This document shows, one piece after another, positions 34,414-42,977 of a DNA stretch of 64,000 nt. Below the pieces are notes generated by a model, which saw only the letters and a program-made list of their open reading frames with translations, was not told the DNA's origin and did not search any database. Location: assembly GCF_007830065.1 (NCBI RefSeq), contig NZ_VLKK01000001.1, positions 248,001 through 312,000 of the forward strand, read 5' to 3'. The stretch comes from Sphingobium wenxiniae. GTDB taxonomy: Bacteria > Pseudomonadota > Alphaproteobacteria > Sphingomonadales > Sphingomonadaceae. The first letter of the stretch is position 1, and every line of letters begins with the position of its first letter. The position numbers and the translations under genes were made by a program.

Positions 34414-35157
34414 TCAATCGAGCGGTTCCGCGTCCGGCAGCACCCGCGCCCAGCAGAGCAGATGCACCTGCGCTGCGCCGCCGCGCTTCAACGCCCGCGC
34501 ACAGGCCGCCGCCGTCGCTCCGCTAGTATGCACATCGTCGATCAGCAGGACCGTTCGTCCCGCAAGATCATGGCCCGGCGCCAGCGCAAAGGCGCCGCGC
34601 ACAGCCTTTGCGCGATGGCGGGAATCCATGCCGCGCAACGGCTGGGTCCGGCGGGGACGCAGCAGCGCATGTTTTTCGACGGACAGCCCCGTCGCCCTGC
34701 CCAGATGATCTGCGATCAGGGCCGCCTGATTGAAACCGCGCCACCACAGCCGCCAGCGGTGCAGCGGAACCGGCACGATCAGCGGCCGATCCTCGATCCG
34801 GACATGCCGTGCCATATGGCCCGCGATCAGCCGGGCAAGGCCGATGCGGCGGCCATATTTGAGCCGCAACGCGACCGCGCGCGCCACATCGCCATAGGCC
34901 AGCACCGCCCGCGCACTGTCGAAGGGCGGCGGCTGGGACAAGCAGGCGGCGCATTCCCCGCCCTTCCCGATCTCATGCTCGAACGGCAGGCCGCATCGCG
35001 CGCAGCACGGATCGCCCAGGAAATGCATCCCGCTCCAGCAGGCGAGGCAGAAGGAGCGGTCCCGCTCCACGACGACGCCGCAGCCGGGACAACGGGGCGG
35101 CAACGCATAATCCAGCGCCGAAACGGCCATGATCTTGATAAGCAGGAGGAACGACAT
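34414..35157 (-). CDS. ComF family protein (phosphoribosyltransferase-like)
   Basis: This 247-residue ComF/GntX family protein has two N-terminal zinc-ribbon pairs: LPPRCPGCG with RSFCLACW, and CCARCGLPF with ECAACL. The C-terminal phosphoribosyltransferase-type domain has RTVLLIDDVHTSGATAAACARAL as PRPP loop, and VPVPLHRWRLWWRGFNQAALIADHLG before it. ComF is needed for DNA uptake in naturally competent bacteria. Its function elsewhere is unclear. The start is taken at MSFLLLIKIM, where AAGGAGG lies just upstream at short spacing. It is divergent from the methyltransferase gene with a 44-base gap. Confidence 0.87.
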   Translation of the reverse strand: MSFLLLIKIMAVSALDYALPPRCPGCGVVVERDRSFCLACWSGMHFLGDPCCARCGLPFEHEIGKGGECAACLSQPPPFDSARAVLAYGDVARAVALRLKYGRRIGLARLIAGHMARHVRIEDRPLIVPVPLHRWRLWWRGFNQAALIADHLGRATGLSVEKHALLRPRRTQPLRGMDSRHRAKAVRGAFALAPGHDLAGRTVLLIDDVHTSGATAAACARALKRGGAAQVHLLCWARVLPDAEPLD

Positions 35158-35201
35158 GATCCTCCTTGTTCCCGCTCCGCGACCGATGCACAAGGCCCGC
35201 C

Positions 35202-36050
35202 ATGACCGATCCAGACATCTTCGACCGGCGCCTGCGCGCCTTGCGGCGTGACCGGATGATGGACGCCTTTGCGGATCATGATTTCCTCTATCGCGCGATG
35301 CTGGAGGAATTGCTGGACCGGCTGGCCGACGTGCGGCGCGATCTGCCCGAAGCGCTGGTCGTCGGTTGTCCGGACGGCGGCGCGAAGACAGCGCTGGAGA
35401 AAATGGGCAAGCAGGTCGCCTGCGTCGATCCGGGCTGTCTTGCGGCGCGTCGCGCGGGCGGCGTGCAGGCGGACGAGGACGCCCTGCCCTTCGCCGACGA
35501 CAGCTTCGACCTGATCCTTGCCTGCGGGACGCTCGACAGCGTCAACGACCTGCCCGGCGCGCTGATCCTGATGCGCCGGATATTGCGGCCCGACGGGCTG
35601 ATGCTCGCGGCCTTTGCAGGCGCGGGCAGCCTACCCCGGCTGCGCGCGGCGCTGATGGCGGGGGAAGGCGACCGGCCCGGACAGCATATCCATCCGCAGG
35701 TCGATGTCCGGTCGGCGGGCGACCTTCTGGGCCGGGCCGGTTTCGCCATGCCGGTGGCGGACGGCGACACGCTGACCGTGCGCTATGGCGACATGATCCG
35801 GCTGATGCACGACTTGCGCGGCATGGGGGCGGGCAATGCGCTGGCGTCGCGTCCCCCGGCGTTGCGGCGCGATGTGCTGATGAGGGCCATGGCGCATTTC
35901 GCCCAGGCGGCCGATTCGGACGGCCGGACCGCCGAGCAGATTTGCGTGATTTACCTCAGCGGCTGGAAACCCGACCCCAGCCAGGCCAAGCCCGCCCGGC
36001 GGGGCAGCGCCACGGTTTCCCTCGCCCAGGCATTGAAGGGAAAGACCTGA
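35202..36050 (+). CDS. SAM-dependent methyltransferase-like protein (NDUFAF5-like)
   Basis: This 282-residue protein has a class I methyltransferase fold. The N-terminus IFDRRLRALRRDRMMDAF is like the FDR..RR.R.RA start of NDUFAF5/BioC-type proteins. LPEALVVGCPDGG, ACVDPG, DEDALPFADDSFDLILACGTLDSVNDLPGALILMRRIL supplies the usual strands and motif positions. The glycine motif is VGCPDGGAKTAL, which departs from the standard GxGxG, so SAM binding may be altered. The mitochondrial homologue hydroxylates an arginine of complex I. A similar assembly role is possible but unproven. The start gives MTDPDIFDRRL. Confidence 0.78.
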   Translation: MTDPDIFDRRLRALRRDRMMDAFADHDFLYRAMLEELLDRLADVRRDLPEALVVGCPDGGAKTALEKMGKQVACVDPGCLAARRAGGVQADEDALPFADDSFDLILACGTLDSVNDLPGALILMRRILRPDGLMLAAFAGAGSLPRLRAALMAGEGDRPGQHIHPQVDVRSAGDLLGRAGFAMPVADGDTLTVRYGDMIRLMHDLRGMGAGNALASRPPALRRDVLMRAMAHFAQAADSDGRTAEQICVIYLSGWKPDPSQAKPARRGSATVSLAQALKGKT

Positions 36051-36058
36051 CCGCCCCC

Positions 36059-36946
36059 TCACACGGCGCCATGGTGCGCGGGCTGGCCTGCCAATGCCCC
36101 GATTGTAGGCGGATCGGCGACGTTCCACGCCTGCCAGCCGGCAAACCGGAAGGCATATTCGACATGGCTCCCCCGGCGAAAAGCCGCGCCGTCCCAGACC
36201 ACGACCTGCAATTCGATCCGGTCATGGCGATGCACGTGCAGCCAGTTGAAGCTCTGCGGCTCCGCGTTGCGAAGGCGGGTGGAGGTCGCCGTCCCCGCCT
36301 GAATCATCAGGGCGCCGCCCGCATCCTCCGCCATTTCCTGCGCGGCTTGCGCATAAGTGCGGTGGAAATGGCCGGCGAGCGCGATGTGGATGCCGGCCTC
36401 GCGCGCGGCCTTGACGGCGTCGTCATGGCGGCCGACCGCCTCGCTCCATTCGCCGCCCTTGCCGATGGGCATGGCGAATAGGGGGTGATGCGTGACGAGG
36501 ATGCGGGTTTTCTCCGGCGCGACGGGAGCGAATCGCGCGCGCAACAAGGCCATCTGCGCCTGATTGAGCCGCCCGTCCTTGATCGTGAGCGACCGCGCCG
36601 TGTTGAGGCCGAGGATCGCAACCGCCTCATCCTCGTAAAAGGGGCAAAGCTCATTGGAGATGTAGCGCTTGTAGCGATGCAGGGGCCGCAGGAACCGGTT
36701 CGCCAGGTCATAAAGCGGCACATCGTGATTGCCCGGAATGACGAGCAGCGGCAACCCGGCGGCGCGCAGCCGGTTGATCCATGCCGATGCCTGCCGGAAT
36801 TGCACGATCCGCGCGCGCTGGGTCAGATCACCGCTGATGACGGTAAGATGGGGCCGCCTTTCCAGCAGCCATGCTTCCGCCGCCGTCACGATCCGTTCGT
36901 CATGCGCGCCGAAATGCAGGTCGGAAAGATGAGCGATACGAGTCAC
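36059..36946 (-). CDS. Calcineurin-like metallophosphoesterase (CpdA type)
   Basis: This 295-residue metallophosphoesterase of the cyclic-nucleotide phosphodiesterase (CpdA/Icc) type has the metal motifs in order: HLSDLHFG, ISGDLTQRA, VIPGNHDVPL, VTHHPLF and LAGHFHRTY. Such enzymes hydrolyse 3',5'-cAMP or other phosphodiesters. The start is set at GTG 36946 to give MTRIAHLSDLHFG, the common family N-terminus; a GTG at 36964 would add six residues. It is divergent from the lipid kinase gene with about 70 bases between. It is cytoplasmic, and the actual substrate is not known. Confidence 0.88.
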   Translation of the reverse strand: MTRIAHLSDLHFGAHDERIVTAAEAWLLERRPHLTVISGDLTQRARIVQFRQASAWINRLRAAGLPLLVIPGNHDVPLYDLANRFLRPLHRYKRYISNELCPFYEDEAVAILGLNTARSLTIKDGRLNQAQMALLRARFAPVAPEKTRILVTHHPLFAMPIGKGGEWSEAVGRHDDAVKAAREAGIHIALAGHFHRTYAQAAQEMAEDAGGALMIQAGTATSTRLRNAEPQSFNWLHVHRHDRIELQVVVWDGAAFRRGSHVEYAFRFAGWQAWNVADPPTIGALAGQPAHHGAV

Positions 36947-37016
36947 GCCTATCCAACGAGCCACGCGCCCTCGGGTTGCGTCGGGAGCCGATGCCGATCT
37001 GGCGAGTTGTTATGGC

Positions 37017-37913
37017 ATGGAAACGAAACCGCTCCCTCGCGATGCCGTGCTGATCGTCAACACCCAATCCCGCAAGGGCGAGGCAAGCTTCGCCCAAGCC
37101 AGGGATTTGCTGGAAAAGGCTGGCGTGCGGCTTATCGCCGCCCATGCCGTGAAGAACCCGGACCAGATGGCCCAAACGGTGCGGGCGGCCGTCCGATCCG
37201 GCGCACCCATGGTGATCGTGGGCGGCGGCGACGGCTCGCTGTCCGGCACGGTCGATGAACTGGTGGGCAAGGATTGCGTGTTCGCCGTCCTGCCGCTGGG
37301 CACCGCCAACAGCTTCGCCCGCACTCTGGGCCTGCCGCTGGAACTGGATGGGGCGGTGGACGCCATCGCCCATGGACGGCGGCGTCGGATCGACCTGGGC
37401 ATGATCGACCGGGACTATTTCGTCAATGCGGCCTCCATGGGCCTTTCCCCCCTGATCGGCGACACCGTGCCGCACAAGCTGAAACGCTATCTGGGGCGGG
37501 TCGGCTATCTGCTTTGGGCGGTCAAATGTTCTTTCGGGTTCAGGGCCTTCCGGCTGGTCGTCGACGACGGGATGAAGGAACATCGCATGTGGTCGACCGA
37601 AGTCCGCATCCTGAACGGCCCCTTCCATGGCGGGGTCGAATTGTCCGACGCCGCCGATGTCGACACCGGCGAAATCGTCGTGCAGGCCATTGTCGGACGC
37701 AGCCATATGCGGCTGGCCTGGGACTGGTATGCGAAATTCTTCAGGCTGCGCGACCGCAACGCCCATACGGAGGAATTTCGCGGAAAGTCCTTCCGCCTTA
37801 CGGCCCGGCCGCCCCAGCGCCTCTCCATCGACGGCGAAGTGCTCGCCCGGACCCCCTTCACGGCGAAAGTCGCGGGTGGCGCGGTCGAAGTGGCGGTTCC
37901 GGCAAATAGCTGA
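37017..37913 (+). CDS. Diacylglycerol/lipid kinase family protein (YegS-like)
   Basis: This 298-residue lipid kinase of the DAGK catalytic family phosphorylates diacylglycerol, phosphatidylglycerol or sphingosine-like lipids. The N-terminus AVLIVNTQSRKG, the ATP loop VIVGGGDGSLSGTVDEL and FAVLPLGTANSFARTLGLPL are the classical YegS motifs. The C-terminal half ends with RLSIDGEVLARTPFTAKV, the beta-sandwich part. Sphingomonads contain sphingolipids, so a sphingoid substrate is possible, but the sequence alone cannot decide. It is followed by an intergenic region with repeats. The ATG at 37017 gives METKPLPRDAVLI. Confidence 0.9.
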   Translation: METKPLPRDAVLIVNTQSRKGEASFAQARDLLEKAGVRLIAAHAVKNPDQMAQTVRAAVRSGAPMVIVGGGDGSLSGTVDELVGKDCVFAVLPLGTANSFARTLGLPLELDGAVDAIAHGRRRRIDLGMIDRDYFVNAASMGLSPLIGDTVPHKLKRYLGRVGYLLWAVKCSFGFRAFRLVVDDGMKEHRMWSTEVRILNGPFHGGVELSDAADVDTGEIVVQAIVGRSHMRLAWDWYAKFFRLRDRNAHTEEFRGKSFRLTARPPQRLSIDGEVLARTPFTAKVAGGAVEVAVPANS

Positions 37914-38006
37914 TCTGCGCGCGTCTCTGGCTTGGGTGTTTCGCGGATTTTGCGGCGGCCCACCCTGCTACGACTAAACCTCGCTTGCGGCTCGGCAAGT
38001 CTCGCC

Positions 38007-38029
38007 CCCCTCCCCGCTTGCGGGAGGGG
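38007..38029. repeat. GC-rich inverted repeat
   Basis: CCCCTCCCCGC and GCGGGAGGGG form a hairpin with a two-base loop and one bulge. A pyrimidine/purine hairpin of this kind recurs between genes in many sphingomonad chromosomes. Here it lies downstream of the lipid kinase gene and may serve as a transcript end. Confidence 0.6.
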
Positions 38030-38068
38030 TGGGGGGAGGGCCGGCGCGATGTCTGTTATCGCCCCCTC

Positions 38069-38152
38069 CGTCATGCCAGCGAAAGCTGGCATCTCTCTTC
38101 TTCATAGGCACGACACACCGAAGGGAGATCCCAGCTTCCGCTGGGATGACGA
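38069..38152. repeat. Dispersed intergenic repeat, copy B (full element)
   Basis: This is the complete form of the family: CGTCATGCCAGCGAAAGCTGG, a hairpin around GAAA, then ATCTCTCTTCTTCATAGGC, a variable spacer, then GGGAGATCCCAGC facing GCTGGGATGACG. Related copies lie at 5741-5819, 40461-40500 and 45610-45693, all between genes. It has two hairpins separated by about 45 bases and is REP/BIME-like. Confidence 0.8.
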
Positions 38153-38209
38153 ATTTGGGGAAATGCCCGCTCCTGGCCGCAACCGCCCATCCCCGACCGC
38201 CGCAAGCAA

Positions 38210-39574
38210 CTATGCCGTCCCGTTCGCCTTGGCCGCCTTGCGCTCCTGCATCTTCTTGCGGAAGCGGGTGGCCCAGCCCGGTTTGCCGTCCTGCGCCGGC
38301 CGGACGAGGCAGAGCGCGCCGGCATCCACGTCGCGCGTCACCGTGCTGCCCGCGCCGACAATCGCGCCGTCGCCGATCGTCACCGGCGCGACCAGGGCGC
38401 TGTTGGAGCCGATGAACGCGCCCGCGCCGATCTCCGTCCGGTATTTGAAAAATCCGTCATAATTGCAGGTGATGGTGCCCGCGCCGATATTGGCCCCCGC
38501 CCCCACGGTGGCGTCACCGATATAGGACAGGTGGTTGGCCTTCGCGCCTTCGGCCAGCTCGGCCTTCTTGATCTCCACGAAATTGCCGACCTTGGCCCTG
38601 CAGCCGATCTTCGCGCCGGGACGCAGGCGCGCATAGGGACCGATCTCCGCGCCGCTTTCCACCCGCGCGCCCTCCAGATGGGAAAAGGCGTGGATGACGA
38701 CATCGTCCGCCACGCCAACGCCGGGACCGAAGACGACATTCGGCTCAACCACCACGTCGCGGCCCAGCACCGTGTCATGTGCGAAGAACACCGTGTCCGG
38801 TGCGATCAGGGTGGCGCCGTCGCGCATCGCCTCGACCCGGCGGCGCGCCTGCCAGATGGCCTCCACCCCGGCCAGTTCGATCCGGCTGTTGACGCCTGCG
38901 ACTTCCCACGCCTCCGTCTCGATGACGGCGCTCTGCGCGCCGGGCAGCATGACGATGTCGGGGAGATAATATTCGCCTGCCGCATTGTCGTTGCCGATCC
39001 TGTCGAGCAGCACGAACAGGTCAGTCGACCGCACCGCCATCAGCCCGCTATTGCATAGCGTCACCGCGCGTTCGGCTGCGGTAGCGTCCTTATATTCGAC
39101 CATTTTCTCGATGATGCCCTGCCCGTCGGCGATGATCCGGCCATAAGCGGCGGTGTCGTCGGGGCGGAAGCCCAGCACCACCGCGCGCGGCTCATCCCCG
39201 CGCGCGAGCCGGTCCAGCATCGCCCGCATCGTTTCGGCCCGCACCAGCGGCACGTCGCCATAGAGGATCAGCACGTCGCCCGCGAAGCCCGCCAGCGCAT
39301 CATGCGCCTGCGCAACCGCGTGGCCGGTGCCGAGCTGCCTATGCTGCACGGCGATGACGACGCCCTTGCCCTCGACCGCCTTTTCCACCTGCTCGCGGCC
39401 CGCACCGACGACCACGACCTGCCGCTCCGGCTGCAATTCCGCCACGCTCGCCAGCAGGTGCAGCAGCATCGAGCGGCCCGCCACGGGATGCAGCACCTTG
39501 TGCAGCGACGATTTCATGCGCGTGCCCTGCCCGGCGGCAAGGATGATGACGGCAAGGGGACGGCTGGCGGTCAC
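38210..39574 (-). CDS. glmU: Bifunctional UDP-GlcNAc pyrophosphorylase / GlcN-1-P N-acetyltransferase
   Basis: GlmU acetylates glucosamine-1-phosphate and then makes UDP-GlcNAc, the donor for peptidoglycan, lipid A and many EPS sugars. The 454-residue protein starts at GTG 39574 (MTASRPLAVIILAAGQGTRM), with AGGAG upstream, although an open frame runs further. The N-terminal nucleotidyltransferase has LAAGQGTRMKSSLHKVLHPVAG and the LILYGDVPLV metal Asp. The C-terminal part is the left-handed parallel beta-helix of hexapeptide repeats with VGNFVEIKKAEL and YIGDATVGAGANIGAGTI. Length and order are standard. Confidence 0.95.
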   Translation of the reverse strand: MTASRPLAVIILAAGQGTRMKSSLHKVLHPVAGRSMLLHLLASVAELQPERQVVVVGAGREQVEKAVEGKGVVIAVQHRQLGTGHAVAQAHDALAGFAGDVLILYGDVPLVRAETMRAMLDRLARGDEPRAVVLGFRPDDTAAYGRIIADGQGIIEKMVEYKDATAAERAVTLCNSGLMAVRSTDLFVLLDRIGNDNAAGEYYLPDIVMLPGAQSAVIETEAWEVAGVNSRIELAGVEAIWQARRRVEAMRDGATLIAPDTVFFAHDTVLGRDVVVEPNVVFGPGVGVADDVVIHAFSHLEGARVESGAEIGPYARLRPGAKIGCRAKVGNFVEIKKAELAEGAKANHLSYIGDATVGAGANIGAGTITCNYDGFFKYRTEIGAGAFIGSNSALVAPVTIGDGAIVGAGSTVTRDVDAGALCLVRPAQDGKPGWATRFRKKMQERKAAKANGTA

Positions 39575-39666
39575 AGCGGCGCGACTCCTGTTATCGGACG
39601 ATTTACTGGCGCCCCTCTGCCATGTTTGGCTTGCCTTTGCCACCGCTGCAAGGGCATGGCCGCGCC

Positions 39667-40335
39667 ATGACACGCATAGCTTTCGACATTGTCGGCTTCG
39701 ACCTGGACGGCACCCTGATCGACACGAGCGGCGACCTGGCGGCCGCCGTCAACTACGCCATCGGCACGCTGGGCCGCGCGCCCTTTCCGGTCGAAGCGAT
39801 CCGTCCCTTCGTGGGGAAGGGCGCGAAGGTGATGCTGGAACGCGCCTTGACTGCATCGGGCGGCTATGAGGAAACCGAACTGGCGGAAAGCCTGCCGATC
39901 CTGCTCGATTATTATGCGCAGAACCTCGCGATCCATTCCGTGCCCTATCCCGGCTTGATCGAGGCCATGGACCGGCTGGCGGAGATGGGCGTGAAGCTCG
40001 CCATCTGCACCAACAAGGCGGAACGATTCACCATCCCGCTGATGCATCAGCTTGGCCTGTCCGACCGTTTCGCCAGCATCGTGGGCGGCGACACGGTCGG
40101 CGTCTCCAAGCCCGATCCCGCACCGATCCGCGAGATGATCGCGCGCGCGGGCGGCGGGCGGACCGTGTTCCTGGGCGACACGATCAACGACATAGCGGGC
40201 GCGCGCAATGCGGGCATCCCCAGCATCGCCGTCAGCTTCGGCTTTCTCGACGGCCCGGTCGAAAATCTGGAGGCCGATGCGGTGATCCATCATTTTGACG
40301 AACTCGCGCCTCTGCTGGAAGGATGGCGCGACTGA
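39667..40335 (+). CDS. gph: Phosphoglycolate phosphatase
   Basis: This 222-residue HAD-family phosphatase of the Gph type removes 2-phosphoglycolate, a product of DNA repair and of oxidative side reactions. The nucleophile motif is GFDLDGTLIDTSGDL, motif II lies in LAICTNKAE, and the Lys-Pro motif and acidic motif IV appear as SKPDPAPIREMI and VFLGDTINDIAGARNAG. The ATG at 39667 (MTRIAFDIVGFDL) is chosen over an upstream ATG at 39622 because the family starts there. It is divergent from glmU across a 92-base gap. The cap-domain spacing suits Gph, although other sugar phosphates remain possible. Confidence 0.88.
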   Translation: MTRIAFDIVGFDLDGTLIDTSGDLAAAVNYAIGTLGRAPFPVEAIRPFVGKGAKVMLERALTASGGYEETELAESLPILLDYYAQNLAIHSVPYPGLIEAMDRLAEMGVKLAICTNKAERFTIPLMHQLGLSDRFASIVGGDTVGVSKPDPAPIREMIARAGGGRTVFLGDTINDIAGARNAGIPSIAVSFGFLDGPVENLEADAVIHHFDELAPLLEGWRD

Positions 40336-40701
40336 CCCCTGGCGCGCAGCGATGCGCCACCACCTGACGGCAGCGTTGCGTTGATCCCAGCCTGTTGCAG
40401 GCCACGGGTGCGGATGGCGGCCAGGGGCGGTCGGCGAACGTTGCAGAGGCCCTCTTTCTTGCGTCATCCCAGCGAAATTTGGGATGAAGGAGGTTGGATG
40501 GCGAAAAATGGCCGAAATCAGCCCGCAGGATCAGGGATTTGCAAGCCGCATAATCGCCTGAAAAGGATGCGGATGTTTACGCGTAGAGGGCATCGGACTC
40601 AGCCCGATCATGCGCTGATTGTTCGACGGCACCAAGATCGAAGCCATCACATTCCTGACGAATAGGGCGGCAGAACCGATTCCGGCAGGTCCGAGGGGCC
40701 G
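40336..40701. other. Intergenic region with half of the dispersed repeat
   Basis: No convincing gene lies between gph and bpt. CCCCTGGC at 40336-40343 and GCCAGGGG at 40420-40427 are mirror arms, too far apart for a simple terminator. The half repeat at 40461-40500 and its usual tail follow. The rest, about 40501-40701, shows no motif that I recognise. Confidence 0.5.
40461..40500. repeat. Dispersed intergenic repeat, copy D (half element)
   Basis: Only one hairpin is kept: CATCCCA faces TGGGATG around GCGAAATT, then GAAGGAGGTTGGATGG. The tail with AATGGCCGAAA and CAGCCCGC after it also follows copy C at 45610-45693, so tail and hairpin have moved or been copied together. Confidence 0.65.
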
Positions 40702-41520
40702 TTATTTGCGAAAGACCCGCGCCAGTTCGCCGCGCAGAGGCGGCTCGTCGCGCGAAACGCCGTTGTGAATGGCGGTCACCCGCTCCTGGGGATCGAAGCG
40801 GGTCCAGCCTGCCCGCGTCAGTTTCTCAAGGGGGCGATAGCGGATCTTATATTGCATCCGCGCCGATCCTTCGACCCAATAGCCCAGATAGACATAGGGC
40901 AGGCCCGCGCGCGCCGCGCACAATATATGTTCCATGATGATGAAATTGCCGAGGCCCTTGCGGTGCTCCAGCTCCGTGTCGAAGAAGCTGTAGATCATGG
41001 AAAGGCCGTCGCCTTGCCGGTCGGTGAGACATGCACCAACCAGCCGGCCCGGCCGGCCGTCCTCGTCCGGTTCGCGATATTCGATCACATGGCTGTCGAC
41101 CGGCGTCTGCTCGACCATGTCGGCAAAGTCCATCTCGTCCATTTCGGTCATCCCGCCTCCGGGATGGCGCGCGGAGAGGTAGCGTTGGAGCAGCGCAAAC
41201 TGTTCTTCGGTCGACCACGGCTTGCAGGCGGTGACGACCAGATCCTCATTCTTCCGCAGCAATTTGCGCTGGGTCGCGTTCGGCCGGAATTCCGCCGCCG
41301 CCACCCGGACGGACACGCAGGCCGAGCAGTCGGCGCAACTGGGCCGGTAAGCGACATTCTGGCTGCGGCGAAAGCCGATCCGCCCCAATGCATCGTTCAA
41401 TTCCGTCGCGTTTTCGCCCGATAGCTCCGTGAACACCTTGCGTTCGTTCCTGCCCGGCAGATAGGGACAGGGCGACGGATTGGTCACGAAAAAGCGTGGA
41501 AAACGGAAAGGCGCGGTCAC
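40702..41520 (-). CDS. bpt: Aspartate/glutamate leucyltransferase
   Basis: Bpt adds leucine to proteins with N-terminal Asp or Glu, marking them for ClpS/ClpAP degradation in the N-end rule pathway. The 272-residue protein carries [23 protein letters not shown], then [21 protein letters not shown], whose Cys cluster is typical. The C-terminal acyltransferase-like half has [27 protein letters not shown] and [24 protein letters not shown]. The start is set at GTG 41520 ([11 protein letters not shown]), with GGGGAG eight bases upstream. A TTG at 41538 would add six residues. Confidence 0.94.
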   Translation of the reverse strand: MTAPFRFPRFFVTNPSPCPYLPGRNERKVFTELSGENATELNDALGRIGFRRSQNVAYRPSCADCSACVSVRVAAAEFRPNATQRKLLRKNEDLVVTACKPWSTEEQFALLQRYLSARHPGGGMTEMDEMDFADMVEQTPVDSHVIEYREPDEDGRPGRLVGACLTDRQGDGLSMIYSFFDTELEHRKGLGNFIIMEHILCAARAGLPYVYLGYWVEGSARMQYKIRYRPLEKLTRAGWTRFDPQERVTAIHNGVSRDEPPLRGELARVFRK

Positions 41521-41633
41521 GCCTCCGACTCCCCGCAAACACTGTTCAAGGGCCGATTCATGGGCAGACTATGCCGCCCATGACCGCCTGTGAAAAGATC
41601 ATTTACCAAGAAAACGCGATAGACCGCCGCGGA

Positions 41634-42881
41634 TCACGCCACCTCGATCGGGGCAACCTCATAACCGGCCTCCCGCAAGGCGGCGAGCAGGCCCTGGAGA
41701 TGGGCGCTGTCCCGCGTTTCGCACTCGACGTCGAGGCTGAGACCCTTGGCGGGCAGGTTGGTGAAGATGCGCTGGTGCGACAGTTCCAGGATGTTGACCG
41801 CTTCCTGATCGAAGATGCGGGCGACATGGAACAGCGCGCCCGGACGGTCCTGCAACCGTATCCGCAGGCGCGCGAGCCGTCCCGACCGTGCAAGATCGCG
41901 CAGCAGCACGTTGGCGAGCAGCCGCGTGTCGATATTGCCGCCAGTCAGGACCAGTCCGACGTTACGGCCCGCGAACATCTCCCGATGGGTAAGTAGCGCG
42001 GCAAGCCCTGCGGCCCCGGCCCCTTCCACCACCGTCTTTTCGATCTGGAGCAGCAGGCTGACCGCTTCCTCCAGACGGCGTTCGTTGACCAGCAGCACGT
42101 CGTCCGCCAGCCGCTCGACAAAGCGGCGGGTCAGTTCGCCCGGATATTTGACGGCGATCCCTTCGGCCAGCGTGTCGCCATCGCACGCCAGATCCGCGCC
42201 CTTGATATAGTCGTACATCGACGGATAGAGTTCCGCCTGCACCGCGAACAGGCGGATATCGGGCTTCATCGCCCTGGCTGCCGTACCCATGCCGGAAAAG
42301 AGGCCGCCGCCGCCGATGGGGATGACTAGCGTGTCGATCTCCGGCGCCTGCTCCAACATTTCGATGGCGATGGTGCCCTGCCCGGCGATGATGTCCGGCT
42401 CGTCGAAGGGGTGGACGAAGGTCAGTCCTTCCTCTGCCGCCAGCTTGCGGGCATGGGCATAGGCGTCGTCGAATTTTTCGCCGAACTGCACCACGCGCGC
42501 GCCATATCCTTGCGTCTGCGTCACCTTCACCGTGGGCGTGGTGTTGGGCATGACGATGGTGACGGGCACGCCCAGCCGCTTGCCATGATAGGCAAGGCCT
42601 TGCGCATGATTGCCCGCCGACGCGGCGATCACGCCTTTCCGCTTCGCTTCCTCGTCCAGTTGCAGCAGGCGGTTGAGCGCGCCGCGCTCCTTATAGGCAG
42701 CGGTGAACTGGAGATTTTCGAACTTCAGGAACACCTTGCAGCCCAGCATGTCGGACAGCGTCTGGCTGACCAGCGTGGGCGTCTGAACGATCGCGCCGGA
42801 AATGCGCACGCGCGCCGCAAGGATGTCGTCCACGGAAACGGGCAGCGGCAAGGCGCCTTCGATCTTGGTCAGAGTGTTCAT
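41634..42881 (-). CDS. ilvA: Threonine ammonia-lyase with ACT domain
   Basis: This PLP enzyme turns threonine into 2-oxobutanoate and ammonia, the first step of isoleucine synthesis. The 415-residue protein has the PLP lysine K64 in FTAAYKERGALN, SAGNHAQGLAYHG, the glycine-rich phosphate loop in LVIPIGGGGLFSGMG and a single C-terminal ACT domain, from about residue 330 (RIRLQDRPGALFHVARIFDQEAVNILEL). A single ACT domain and this length fit the family in between catabolic TdcB and the two-ACT IlvA, so allosteric control by isoleucine is likely but not proven. It is divergent from the dehydrogenase gene by 96 bases. Confidence 0.93.
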   Translation of the reverse strand: MNTLTKIEGALPLPVSVDDILAARVRISGAIVQTPTLVSQTLSDMLGCKVFLKFENLQFTAAYKERGALNRLLQLDEEAKRKGVIAASAGNHAQGLAYHGKRLGVPVTIVMPNTTPTVKVTQTQGYGARVVQFGEKFDDAYAHARKLAAEEGLTFVHPFDEPDIIAGQGTIAIEMLEQAPEIDTLVIPIGGGGLFSGMGTAARAMKPDIRLFAVQAELYPSMYDYIKGADLACDGDTLAEGIAVKYPGELTRRFVERLADDVLLVNERRLEEAVSLLLQIEKTVVEGAGAAGLAALLTHREMFAGRNVGLVLTGGNIDTRLLANVLLRDLARSGRLARLRIRLQDRPGALFHVARIFDQEAVNILELSHQRIFTNLPAKGLSLDVECETRDSAHLQGLLAALREAGYEVAPIEVA

Positions 42882-42977
42882 GGCCAGCCCCCTATACGAA
42901 AATTGCGACGGAAGAAACTGGCACCCGCTCGAAACTGGCCCTATGGCTAGGGGGCACGCACATCAAGTACGGGATCT

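Larger units (their letters stand above)
37914..38209. other. Intergenic region with two repeat types
   Basis: Between the lipid kinase and glmU stops there is no gene. It holds a GC-rich inverted repeat at 38007-38029, where CCCCTCCCCGC faces GCGGGAGGGG, and the dispersed element at 38069-38152. Both could end the convergent transcripts. Confidence 0.7.
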
